DNA of 64,000 nt, taken from Toxorhynchites rutilus septentrionalis. Lineage: Eukaryota; Arthropoda; Insecta; Diptera; Culicidae. The first letter of the stretch is position 1. Each line of letters opens with the position of its first letter. The DNA is taken from assembly GCF_029784135.1 (NCBI RefSeq), contig NC_073745.1, positions 103,310,125-103,374,124 of the forward strand. The letters run 5' to 3'. Both the position numbers and the translations under genes were made by a program. Shown here piece after piece: positions 44,040-55,859 of the stretch. Under the pieces are notes generated by a model that was given only the letters and a program-made list of their open reading frames with translations, ran no database searches and was not told the origin of the DNA.

Positions 44040-44875
44040 ATTTTGATGATGTACTGTATTCTATTAGTCAAATCATTTCATCCGATACCGATATTGATAT
44101 GTAATCCGCCATTTTGTCGTAGCAGCAATTTTTTTCATTTTTTATGAATAACTGTGTTCTACTAGTCAAGCCCTTTCATTTGATACCCATATTGATTGGG
44201 TTTTGGAAATATATATATATATATATCGCCATTTTGTAGTGGCGGCCATTTTGGATTTGCATTTCTATACCTACGAATAACTGTGTTCTGCTAGTCAAGT
44301 CCTTTTATTTGATACCCATATTGATGGGGTTTTGAGAAAATATGTAATCCGCCATTTTGCGGTGGCGGCCATTTTGGATTTGCATTTTTCATAAATAACT
44401 GTATTCTACTGGTCAATCCCTTTCATTTGACACCCATATTGATAGGGTTTTGAGAAAATATATAATCCGCCATTTTGTTGTGGTGGCCATTTTGGATTTG
44501 CATTTCTCATGAATAACTATGTTCTACTAGGCAAGCTGTTTCATTTGATACCCGTATTGATGTGGTTTGGGATAAACCCATATTGATGGGGTTTTGAGAA
44601 AATATGTAACCGCCATTTTGAAGCGGCCGCCATCTTGGATTTTTCAAATCATGACAAACACAGTTTTATAATTGTCGTTGTTGTTGTTGTTTATTTGGGA
44701 TACTTTACACCGAGGCAGCTGGTGCATTCGTATCCTAAACAGTTTTATAATGACTGCAGAGATAAAGGTGTGTTCCAAATTTCAGATCAATCGGTCAACA
44801 GGTTAGAGTTTCTATTAATGTGGAAAAGCGCTGCATACAAACATACAAACATACATATTACAGGGCAAGCTAAAT
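44040..44875 (+). repeat. interspersed repeat with about 120-bp tandem units
   Basis: Five units carry ATAACT(G/A)T(G/A)TTCTACTAG, TTTCATTTGATACCCATATT and CCGCCATTTTG...GGCGGCCATTTTGGATTT. Units lie near 44090, 44150, 44275, 44390 and 44510. An AT-microsatellite (44207-44226) lies in the second. The 3' end has repeated ACATACAAAC. No gene is present. Confidence 0.75.
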
Positions 44876-45164
44876 AAAACCGTTTGAAAATCTACCAAGT
44901 ATCTGTGAAGCTGTCATCCTTGAAGTAAGATTCTGGAGTTAATTATTGAAATCACACTTTTTCGGATTACAAAAAGACAATCACGCTATTATCATCAATC
45001 CTGATAAATCATCAGCTGGAGAGCACGTGTGTAGATTCAAAGTGCAAGCGTTGCTGAAATCATTGTAGGTGACTGCACAGTGACGCGAGAAATTGTGATT
45101 CGAAGAAAAAACAATGATCTAGAATTCATCGTTGACACACACCGTTCATATAACTCTCTCCATA
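44876..45164. other. unannotated stretch
   Basis: No recognised feature. Confidence 0.35.
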
Positions 45165-45415
45165 TTCTTCTTCAATGACACTAGCGTTCCCAACGCCTTC
45201 TCGACGTAGTATAATTTGCGTCACTTTTATTAGTACTTAGTTGAGATTTCTATGCCTAGAAATACACCTAAAATGTATTCTGAATGCAAAGCTCTAAAAT
45301 ATGTCTGACTATAGTGCAAATCAGAGGGTTTCTTTGACGTAAAATCCTCCAGCCGGTCCGAAGGGGCAAGACGGATATTGCATAAACAACGAGAGTCCGC
45401 CACAGGTACTTCATT
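45165..45415 (-). mobile_element. SINE family 1, highly diverged copy
   Basis: The body is recognisable (TTATTAGTACTTAGTTGAGA, AATGCA-type blocks) with many substitutions. The tRNA-like head is barely recognisable. This is an old copy. Confidence 0.6.
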
Positions 45416-46117
45416 CATTATGGACAGTGGAGAGCAAATGACTGCAATTCATACGACACAATCAACAAAAGCAGCGTGAGGAAGTATACATTCACTAGCG
45501 AGATGCTATCATGAGCAAAGTCGGCACAGCCTTTGCTATTGTCAGGCCAAAACGCAATGTATTGTCATGATATTAAAGCGCGTGTGTTCAAACAGAAAAG
45601 GAAGTCCGAACGGATTCGGACACACATACTGCTGGATGTATTCGGTTGAATGGAAGTAACGAAAATTAACTCATACACACATTTTTAGTATGGCTAGTCG
45701 ACGAAATGCTGAAATGGAGTTCGATCGTGTCAGAATTACCCGAACGGATTGAAATTTTGGATTCTGTAATCCGTTGGACTCAATTCCAAACCAGTTCTGC
45801 AAATGTGGCAATCTTGCCTCGCAAATCGACATAGACGACAATGAGCTCCATGTTCTAATTCTGTGGAGCAAAAATTGTAATGGATTTACCGGTGGAATAA
45901 ATACGCTTTTCATGCAAAAAATTTAAATGAAAATTAGCTCTACATATCAAATAAGTCTTTCATGTAAAAAAAAGTAACACGTTCTCTGAAAGCGAGGAAA
46001 TCTGAACGAAAATTGTGTCTGATGATGATTTTATATTATGGATAGAGTTTTGACGGAAATGGTCGAAATTTATAGAAGAAAGTAGAAGGGTCTGAGCCTA
46101 GAGGCCCGGACGGAAGT
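45416..46117. other. unannotated stretch
   Basis: No recognised gene or repeat. Confidence 0.35.
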
Positions 46118-46218
46118 TTGACGTAGGACTGTGAAGGTTCAGAACACTTGGTTATTTTAAATGTAATTCTTTTCATTGCTCAGAAATTTGTTAGTTTAAC
46201 TCTTTTGTAACTGTAAGT

Positions 46219-46419
46219 TCTTCTTCTTCTTCTTCTTCAATAGCACTAACGTTCCTAGAGGAACTTCGCCGTCTCAACGTAGTATTACTTGCGTCATTTT
46301 TATTAGTACTTAGTTCAGATTTCTATGCCAAATAACACGCCTTGAATGCATTCTGAGTGGCAAGCTCTAGAATACGCGTGATCACAGTGCAAGTCGGAGG
46401 AAATTTCTTTGACGACTGT
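46219..46419 (-). mobile_element. SINE family 1, 5'-truncated, with TSD
   Basis: It carries the GAA-repeat 3' end and most of the body, and stops before the tRNA head (TTTCTTTGACGAC). An 11-bp duplication TAACTGTAAGT (46208-46218 and 46420-46430) shows it was truncated during insertion. Confidence 0.85.
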
Positions 46420-47444
46420 TAACTGTAAGTAGTAACCTTGAAAAGGGCTGTTTGTTGTATGTACTCATAACCTTCAAACGGTTTGTAACGAACAAAACAA
46501 AGAAAGACAATAAACTTCTGGTAGGAAGTTAAACTGTCTAACTGAAAATGATTAATGAATATCAGTGGGGCACATAACAGGGTGGAATGTTAGATGACGT
46601 ATATGTGAATCGGTAAACAAAAAAAATATATCGTCATTAATTATATTGAATATGAAATTTATGGCGAAAAAACGTAAAAACAAGTTGAAAATACTCACGA
46701 TTTCGTGATATTTTGAGGTAAAATACACATGAAATCATTAGGTTGCTTTATTTTCAATGGATAGCTTTGGTATTGTGATTTCTTTCCATTGTCTTATCCT
46801 TATTATTAGGCATCGGGAGCAAACGCTTTTTCGGTGAAATAATGTTCGTTTGCAGAATCTCACAATCAAGTCGAATTGGTTCTACTGCTCAATCTATCAT
46901 AGAATGAATTGAGTCATTGAGAATCATGAATATGAGTCATGTTAATATTTCATTTCGTTTAATTTTTGTGATGCGATGTAATGCCGATCTCAATAAGTCT
47001 TCGCATGATAATCGCAGCTTCCTCCTAATTAATGAAAGATCACTGTATGGGTGACACTTTCCTCGTTGCTTTGCTGAAATCTTGCATGGCGTTTGAGTGA
47101 TGCATGAAATCTTGCATCTGATTACTTTAACATCTTGCTAATTTGTTAGATAGAACGAATTATTGCACGCAATTTTGTGTTACATACAACATTCATGGGG
47201 ACGAAGTTAGAAGAAAGAATGCATAATACATTATTTACCTTCGCATCCGCTCGCAAGACATGCCTCTGTTGTTTGTTAAATTGCTCACTTGTTATTTTAT
47301 TTCCACTGTTGATGTCTCAGGATGTCTCAAATTCTGGATAAATTTGCCGTCTAACGGTATATGTTATAGCATATATCGTAAGCACGATTCTGCGTAATAT
47401 GCATTTGAAAACTCTTAATAAGCGTTACATTTTTCGTAGAGTGA

Positions 47445-47990
47445 CCCCCCTATATAGAAAATCAAAGAAGTAGTCGCCTTGGGGAAATCGGCATTGCAAA
47501 TACATGAAAGTAGGGGGACTTTTGTTCTCATCGAAAAATGTTCCCTAACACAGACTTTAAAACCAAGCATCGAAATCGACATTGCAAACACACGAAAGTA
47601 GGGGGAGCTTTTGTTCCCGCCGAAATGTGTTCCCTAATAGAGATTTCTAAACCAAGGTGCCTGGAGAAATCGGTATTTCAAATTCATGCAAGTCGGGGGT
47701 ATTTTTGTTCTGACTGGAATGTTTTTCCCTAACACAGACTTCAAATCCATGGAGCGTGGGGAAATCGGCATTGCGAATTCATACAAATCGGGGGTATTTT
47801 TGTTCCGATTGAAATGTGTTTCCCTAACACAGACTTCTAAACCGAGGTTTCTGGGGAAATCGGCTCTGCAAATAAATGCAAACTGCGAGTACTTTTGTCC
47901 TCGCTTGCCTTTGTGCAGAGTGGAATATGTCTGTCCTAACATGATCTTCTAAACTTAGGAACCTGGGAAAATCGTGCAGACACTACAAGC
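47445..47990 (+). repeat. tandem array, about 97-bp units
   Basis: Units start near 47440, 47530, 47628, 47724, 47818 and 47925, each with TTCCCTAACACAGACTT and GGGGAAATCGGCATTGC. They are related to the 110-bp units of E1 but shorter. Confidence 0.75.
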
Positions 47991-48435
47991 GAATGAACTT
48001 CCCAGTTTCAAGCAAATTCGAGATTCGAGAAGTATGTACACTTTTGGGATGTAAACTTCAGAGGGAAATGTAAAACAAAAAAAACGGTTGATAATTTTTG
48101 TTTTTGTCTTTATTGGAAAGATTTTCAGCCTTAGGCTGGTTCATCAAACGTTTGATAATTCTTCCGTACATATATTTTGTTCTAGTCATCATACCAAAAG
48201 TAAAAGGTCCGTCATTAAATTTACTTGTAACGAAGAACAATCAATCACAATAAATGAATTGACTTTACATGGCATTTGTTCAATTTTTTCACTCACAGAG
48301 CAAATATATTGAACTCAATTGAATTTGGAAACTGTTTCATTCAATCAAGAATTTAATCAATACAAACGAATGATTGCTAAGCTAAGGTAGTTCCACGTCA
48401 ACCTTGCGGTTATATCATAGATATAACCCACCCAT

Positions 48436-49180
48436 TTTTTTTCGAAAGATTATGCATAGAAACATCGTTTTATGAATAAATGAGTGATCTGCAACACTTT
48501 CGCCGAATATAAATCTCACTGTTATTAGACATTCGCTAACAGGGTGTACACGTGTTCTGTTAAATTTCAAAACCAGAAAAGAGTGCATTAGGCCTGCTGA
48601 AAGTGTGACATGAAATTCTTGTACTTGAACCGATTTATTCTTAAAGACTTATAGATCTATATCTACAAAAAATACATGGTAGGACAGTTATGAATAGAAT
48701 ATCAACATGGGACAATTGAGCTTGATGTTTTATTAAGAGTTGGGAATAAACTATATGTTTTTTTTGTGTTTTTCCGTAAGATTATGCATAAAAACAACGT
48801 TTTATGAAGAAAAGTGACAATCGTCAAACAGTAACATGGGACAACTATGAATAGAACGGCAGAATATGTGTTCCAAATTTAGAATACCTATTGTAATTTT
48901 ATTAGATTGTTAAAACATTCAAACACACTTACAATACTTTAGTAACCCAAAATATTCACTAGAAATATTTTTTTATTATAGAAATATTTATAAATTGAAA
49001 TTTTTGAGTAAGATTTTTCACCAGTCCATTTAAAATGCTATTTTTCCTAAATAATAAATTTTCCATCAACTTTGTCAAATATTACATTTCAATCAGACAT
49101 CTGGATTTTTAGTTGCGACTTTTTGCAAAAAAATCATGATCATGGAAATTATGATTTTGGATAGTTTGTACCAAATGTAC
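48436..49180. other. unannotated stretch
   Basis: AT-rich sequence. AAGATTATGCATA(G/A)AAACA recurs at about 48446 and 48777. No gene is seen. Confidence 0.35.
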
Positions 49181-49184
49181 CAAA

Positions 49185-49800
49185 TTGAAAAAATCGGAGA
49201 GGATCGGGTCAGCGGCCGACAGATTTAAAGGATATAAAAGGAGCACAAACATTCAAAAAAGTCACACAATAATACCAAAGGCAGAAGCCGATCTTGATTG
49301 CGCTGTGATCTGTGATCCACATAATGAGAATGCCAATATCCGAGAAATGCGCAGACCTAAGTGTGGGTCCCACTATCCAGGTGGTAGCGGGCGGCGAAGC
49401 ACCAGTTCTCGATGCAGGACCGAAATGAGGCGTGTGTGGGCTGTGTTGAAAATAAATTATTTTCGTTCCGCTTTTGCTCCTTCCCCGCGAGTGCCCTCAC
49501 CACTTCACCGCAACACACTCATTTGCCGTCGTCTCTCGGTGTCTTTGCCATTCGCCGACCGACCGATTGGGGGCCGTTTGGGCTGCTGACGAGAGAGGGT
49601 CGATCGAGTGTTGCTTATTTTTCTTCTTTGTCTTCTTCTCCCGAGCAATATTTTGTTTTCAGTTTTGCTGACGCTGGCTGTCTGGGATGGCGGATGGCAA
49701 CGATGATGATGATGATAAATAATACCACAAAAACACTCCGGATGCTGCTGGTGGCGGATCTGAAGTATGTTCGGTGACTGCCGCACGGAACAAACACGCA
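49185..49800. other. higher-GC block with possible promoter
   Basis: GC content rises here and several overlapping frames stay open without known domains. GATATAAAAGGAGC (about 49229) could be a TATA box, but no matching initiator or splice signal was established. It may be the regulatory flank or an exon of a host gene. Confidence 0.2.
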
Positions 49801-51716
49801 CACAATTGTGTTGGTGGGGTTCAATCCAAATGCAGCGGGTGTGTTACTAGAACGAAGGTTGATCGTGGGCAAAGCTGTAGGGTAAAATCTTTTGTACGTA
49901 TCCAATTATTCTAATTTGGGCAGTTGTTAACACAACCAATACTATTTTCAACTCAAAATAATAATGATGACCCCATCTCATTTCTGTACAAAAGTTTAAG
50001 CCGGAAAAGTAATGTTCCAGATAATCAAGAATCCTCATATTATCTTTCTAGCATCAAACGGAACCAGTAAGATAGATCACAGAAAAACAAAACAGACTTA
50101 GGATGTTCACCATTTGAACAAGCTTTTTTTTACCAATTTTTTACCGAAGAGCTTCTTTACCCTTTCTGACCGATCGAGAATGATCCGTACTAGCCTTTAA
50201 TTAACAAGGGAATACCCGTATACCGATATCAATTTGATAAGGTGATCGTTCTTGAGCCCAGATATCTGAACAAAACCAAACCTAATCTAGTCAAACAATA
50301 AACCCAGGGTATGTAAAAAAAATTTCAAACCGTAAAGTTATCTGATCGTTTAACACGTTGATCCCCGTATTGTTCTTGCTGCGCTTTTCATTCAATCTAA
50401 TCAAAGAGCGTTAGCACAATATCAGTGTAGGTCTCAGCGTCAACGTGTAATGAATCGACCCCAAGACCCCAAGAGAAAATTGACTGAATTCGATTTAAAG
50501 CAAGTATGTTTGGAAGGTGTTTTCAATTTCAATTAAAAACCCCAATAAAATACAAAAATATGTGAAGTTTTCTACAGTATTGCTTTGATAAAAGAACATA
50601 CATTGTGATATAAAGCGAAAATCATTCGATTGAGCCGCATACCGGAAAATAACAACCGGGGAAATTGAGTGTACGAAAAATCGAAGGTTGGCCATACCGA
50701 ACATTTTTTTTTTCTGCTGAATCAACACCAACACATCTAACCTCCACTGCGCATTTTGATTTGTTTACTTTAGAAGACGGAAGGTTTTTCATTTATTCTT
50801 GCATTTTCAGTTGTGAATGTTTGCAAATATTGATTAATTTAGCAAATATTATTGAAAATCTGTATGATTTTTTGTCCGTAACAACCTTAGGTGATGGCGG
50901 CCCGTAGAATTTCTTTTGTGGGGGAGCTGGAGGAAATGATCAGTACGTGTAACGAAGATTCTAATGAGATTGTTTGTGTGAATATTCTTCCGCCGGACCG
51001 AATAATAACCTCCTAACCCTCTATGTCATTGTTTTTTAGCAGTACTCTGGTACTTTGCAAGTTTTGGAAAATGTTCGATTTTTTCGGGAAATGGATAATT
51101 GGAGAGACTAGTTTCTAAGCATTGACATTTCTCCACAGTTAACAATAAAAATAACAGCATATGCTTTCGTTTAAAAGAAAAAGCCTGCCAGTAATAAGTT
51201 AAAATTACTGTTCTTGTTCTTCCGGGAATCCAAAATTGATGCATTTATGAATACCGTATATTTGCTAATTGAAGTGACTTTTAGTTCGCAGTATGTTTGT
51301 ACTTGCAAAAAAAAGTGCGGGTTTCGACCAATGTTCGATTTTTCGAACAGTCATTTCACGGAAAATGGAAGATGGGAAAAAATTATTCTTGAACATTGAA
51401 GTTCCTTTAGCGTTAATAATCAAAAATACAACAATGGCTTCCGTCAAAAAAATAATTTTTACAGCTTGGTCGTTAGTGGGTTAACTGTTACCGGATGAAT
51501 TTTGGAGAAATGATTTCAAGACCAGTTTTTAAAAGCGATACCGTCCAATTCTCCTTAAGAATATTGGACTTACTCAGTCTGCTGGAAAAAACAAACCACC
51601 GTGAAATCGCACTTCCGTGCTTCATAGTAACTTGGAAGTGTCATTCCTCCTTCTTTATCTTTTCGCTGTTCAGTGTTTGATCTATTCAATCCAATATCCA
51701 TAATCAATGTATAGAT
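49801..51716. other. unannotated stretch
   Basis: No recognised gene. Two regions near 51050-51170 and 51290-51440 resemble each other (AATGTTCGATTTTTCG and a following GGAAAATGGA-type segment), suggesting a diverged repeat. Confidence 0.35.
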
Positions 51717-52798
51717 TGTGTAATACGCACCCCCTAAGCGAGAATGGTTTTATCTTGAACGTGCTCTTAAAATTTAAGGTAACAACTACGTCAGTACGTA
51801 GATTTGTTAACCCTTAGTCATCTGTAATCGTTCTATATTTTAGATATTGAATAACAAAAGTGCTGCGAATTTTATTTTGTTTTCTATATTTCCAATCATA
51901 CGGTGTTAAATGGCCCAGCAGAAGTATAATATGCCCATCAGTTGTTTCTCTCAGGAACTATAAAGCTCTGAGAAACAGCTTGTATGAATGAGAGATTCCA
52001 TCAATCTATTCCCTTCATGCTCACCAGCGAAAAGAAGAAACCGTTCCTCCGATGAGCGTGTTCTCCCAGTATTCGTGCATTAATTCTCCAGTCCGCGCTC
52101 TTGTTTTCCTGCATTCTCTGAGCACATAATATAGATGCCAGATGTGAAGACATGTTTTCGTTTTGAAGACATTTAATTTAGTCAAAAGATACTAAGGTCA
52201 TTTCAAAGTATCTGAAGACAATTGTTTGTGTGATTTATCGAACATGATTTAGAAATATCGTGATTGTTTGCTCATTTTTGTTCATTATGATTACATTTGA
52301 AGACATTTATTCGTGCCATGCAGAGATATTTGAAAAAAATCATCTGGCATCGCTCACATACAAGCTATTTCTCTCGTGAGAATGTTTACGGCCGAAAGCG
52401 AGCGTATTGTCCCGATCGAGGATATGCCATACTGCCCGATGGTAAGCTGATGCGGAAAATATCAAATTGAGAAGGAAATGAATCCTTTTTTACCATTTTC
52501 ATCATCTGAGATATTCACTGGGAACTCGACTCAATAAACATGACCCACGGTTATCGCCTCTGAATCGGTTTCAAGCAACAAAAACCTTATAGAAATGATG
52601 TAGAAAATTACATCGAAAATTGCTTCCAAAGAATTTTTTTTTCTTATTTTTTCAAAGCATATTACAAATGTAAAACTTGCATGGTAGGATTCTATCATTG
52701 ACTAGCACGATTGCCTATATCCATTGCATTTCTATTCTTACTGGTTTATGAGGAAATCTGGCGGGTCCAATTGCCCGGCAGGCGCGTTTTAGACACAT
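51717..52798 (+). repeat. repeat C, copy 2
   Basis: It is aligned with 31684-32716. It carries an extra segment of about 45 bp near 52532 and small indels. No coding capacity is seen. Confidence 0.75.
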
Positions 52799-52921
52799 CT
52801 CCTCTATACCTCCAAAAAAGGTGCCACAAACCGTCTACTGTGGAAAAATAAGATGTAATGGAACATTTTCACCTACAACTTTCAAAGGTTATGTGGATGT
52901 TTATAGATATTCAAATAATCA

Positions 52922-53395
52922 TTTCTTTAAAATGTGTTTTAATTCAGCAAAATCCGATCTGCCGTGATTTTCGGATTTTTCAGTGCATTGGAAGTTCAAT
53001 AAGTCATGAAAAGCTGCGATAGAGACCTTATTGAACCCTTTATCACGTGCCGCTGAGATAACTCCCGACATCCGAAATGACAGATTGGGATTACGTTTTA
53101 AAAAACCGCTAAGCCAGGCTTTTCCAGTCATTTGAGTTGATTTATTGAACGAATGCTTCAGTCTGTTTTTTCCCAGCCAGTTCGAAAGTCAATTTCCTGA
53201 GTTCAGTCGAGGAGAGGTCGCCTTGGTCTTACTCCTGCTGCTGACTGAAAACTGTTGGTCCTAGTGGTCCTAGCTGTGGAGAAAGATTGGGCTTTTTGAG
53301 CTACCGTATGAGTTCTGTGCATGGAATGTTGTTGTTCAACGCCGCTGGGACCCTCCCTTCACAGCTTTTACAGCCTCTTCCATCCGCTGGTTCGC
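52922..53395 (-). pseudogene. pogo/Tigger-like transposase N-terminal relic
   Basis: On the minus strand, RMEEAVKAVKGGS (about 53345-53390) resembles a pipsqueak-type helix-turn-helix. After stops and frame changes, MTGKAWLSGFLKRNPNLSFR (53131-53070) matches the CENP-B/Tc5-type DNA-binding domain. The DDE catalytic domain was not found. The order fits the N-terminus of pogo-family transposases. Confidence 0.6.
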
Positions 53396-53870
53396 AGGAG
53401 AAACGAGGGTAAAACCGATACCCCGTGATTTTTCCAGTCAGAAGCATTTTTTGAAAATTTTCCGGCAGAGCTTCAACCAAGTTGGGATCCAAAATCTCCT
53501 GTTTACTTCGGATCATGAGCAAGAATTTGTACATAACCTACTTGATCTTGAGAACTGTATGGGTTTTGAATTGTCTCGAAAAAACAACGAACCTCTCAAT
53601 ACGAAAAACATAAGTGCTGGCTGAGAAATCTACGCCGGAGTCCGAACATTCGCTCCGCAAACCTGCATCTGCATCAGCGGCGAGAGCTGTGGGGTTCAAT
53701 AAGTCATCAGTGAACAGCTTTTCTTGCAGTTGAAATACATGATTTTGTTTGCTTTTCTGTTATTTAGAATCGGAGCAATTCAATTACATACAACTTGCAA
53801 CTATCCCCCCTCTTTTAAAGTGTCCACATAGTATACAGATAGCCTCTTGATACTATGAAATTATTGTAAC
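53396..53870. other. unannotated stretch
   Basis: No recognised feature before the LINE. Confidence 0.3.
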
Positions 53871-54288
53871 AAGTTTACATTCCATCATTCGTCTTCCTAA
53901 GCTCGAAGCCGCCGGACGGTTTTATATCGTTATCGTCCATCGTTGAAGTGATACCGTTATTTTCGTGGCTGGTGAAGTGAGTGTTGGACACTAACGGGAT
54001 TCCCTGTGAACTCATTGAAGCAGACACAACAAGCGAGAGGAAGAAACCCTGCACGCGAGCGCTGAGTGCTGGTGTGTTATCGCCGTAGCACCGTCTTCGA
54101 CATCATCACCGCGTGGTGCGATACACGGGTTCAGCTGTACCGAACGATCAACACGCAGCACCGTTATAAATAATCCGCACTGGTGTGCATAATAAGTATA
54201 CTCAAATTAATAGGTTAAGGTTATTAGGTTAAGGAATTATAAAAAAAAATTGCAAAAATTATAAGAAAGTGTACATCTGCCATTTTAA

Positions 54289-55859
54289 ATGGCAGAAGGG
54301 GAAGAAAGCGTTGACATGGATATCGAATCCACTGTCTCCCCCTCCCCAGCTACGGGTGCTGGGAAGTCGCTTAAACGCGTTCCCCCCTCAGAAGATGTCT
54401 CTTTACAGGAAGAGTTAACTCACCTCAACAAGCCTCCCTCAAGAAAATTTGCAAACCTTTCCTCTTCACCCCCTCATTCTCCCGCTCCCGTTTCCGCTCA
54501 ACTCCCGAACTTGCCTCCCAGCCCTACTGATCCCGCTCCCGCTCAACAATCGACCTCGACCTCCCCCTCAGTTGCTTCCTCTCCTCGTGTCAAGGTCTAT
54601 CCAGAAGATTCACCTGGAGCTGGCCCATGGGTTGTTTTTTTCCGGCCCAAACCGAACGGAAAATCCATCAATGTCATTCAGGTTTCAAAAGATCTGGCAA
54701 GATATTATTCCTCCGTGGTCGAAATCTCTAAGGTTAGACGAACAAACTGCGTGTTGTCGTGAGTGATCGGAAACACGCAAATGCAGTTGTGATCGACGAG
54801 AGATTCTCCCTAGAGTATCGTGTCTACGTGCCGTCCCATGACGTAGAAATCTCGGGGGTGATAACTGAAACGGGTCTGACGTGTGAAATGATAAAGGAAG
54901 GAGTTGGTAAATTTAAAAGACTCCCGTTGGTGGGCGTTAAAATTTTGGACAGCCGCCAACTAAGGAAAGTATCCCAAGAAAAGGGAAAAACTAAATTCAC
55001 GCCGTCAGACTCGTTTCGAGTAACTTTTGCTGGTTCCGCTTTCCCTGACTACGTCATGGTGGGCAAATTAAGACTGCCTGTGCGACTCTTCGTGCCAAAG
55101 CCCATGACTTGCCAAAAATGCAAGTCAGTTGGTCACACTTCAGATTATTGTGCCAACAAGGAGCGCTGTGCCACTTGCGGAGAGCAACATGAGGGGAAAT
55201 CCTGCAGTGCGACTGAGCATAAATGTCCATATTGCGGGGGATCCCCACACGAGCTCTCAGTTTGTGAAACTTACAAGAGTCGCTGGGAGAAACAGAAGCG
55301 CTCTTTGAAGGAACGCTCGAAACGCACTTTTGCGGATATTTTAAAGGGCGCTTCTCCACTGGCCCAACAACAACAACCAATCATTACACAAAATGTCTTC
55401 GCCACGTTACCCGTTGACGAAATGGAAGCGGACACAGCTAACGGGGGCACACCGTTCATTTTCCAAGGGAATCCCCGGCGCAAAAATGTGACCACTCCCA
55501 AAGTTCAAGGACAAGCCCCTCCGGTTATACCTCCTGTTAGCATGCCTAAAATATCGAGTGCAGCGGACAAGCAAAATCAGGTTCCTCCTGGCTTCCGTGG
55601 GAATAGTTCACCTTCGAACGACCCAGCACTCGAGGGGACATCAAAAACCCCAAATGTCCCTATTTTTCCGTCCAGCTCAACTCCCCAATCGGGATTTATA
55701 AAGTTGTCTGACCTTTTGGACCAAATCTTCAAGTGTTTTAATGTTTCCGACTCCATCAGAACCATTGTCATTTCAATGCTTCCAGTATTAAAGACAATTT
55801 TGCAACAATTGATGCAAACATGGCCCCTCCTTGCAATGATTATCTCTCTTGATGTCTAA
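54289..55859 (+). pseudogene. LINE ORF1 (gag-like, zinc knuckles), one-base deletion
   Basis: The nucleic-acid-binding gag-like protein starts at ATG 54289 (MAEGEESVDMDIE). It has a proline/serine-rich N-terminus and then a GPWVVFFRPKPNGK segment. Near 54737 one base is missing: the frame ends RRTNCVLS, while the neighbouring frame continues as NKLRVVVSDRKHAN. After that it is open to TAA 55857-55859. Three zinc knuckles follow: CQKCKSVGHTSDYC, CATCGEQHEGKSC and CPYCGGSPHELSVC. Its stop overlaps the start of ORF2. A programmed frameshift is possible, but a mutation is likelier. Confidence 0.85.

Larger units (their letters stand above)
46118..48435 (+). mobile_element. histone-associated element E6 (tentative limits)
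   Basis: A degraded left end TTTGACGTAGGACTGT is at 46118. The right end at about 48391-48430 (CACGTCAACCTTGCGG plus the hairpin GGTTATATC-ATA-GATATAACC) matches that of E1 almost exactly. The tandem array inside is related to the one in E1. A SINE is nested at 46219. The link between the two ends is inferred. Confidence 0.4.

Noticed and set aside
49185..49800. Host gene called from several open frames
   Set aside because: Frames overlap on both strands, no domain is recognisable and no splice signals were established. Only the raised GC and a TATA-like motif remain, kept as a low-confidence note.
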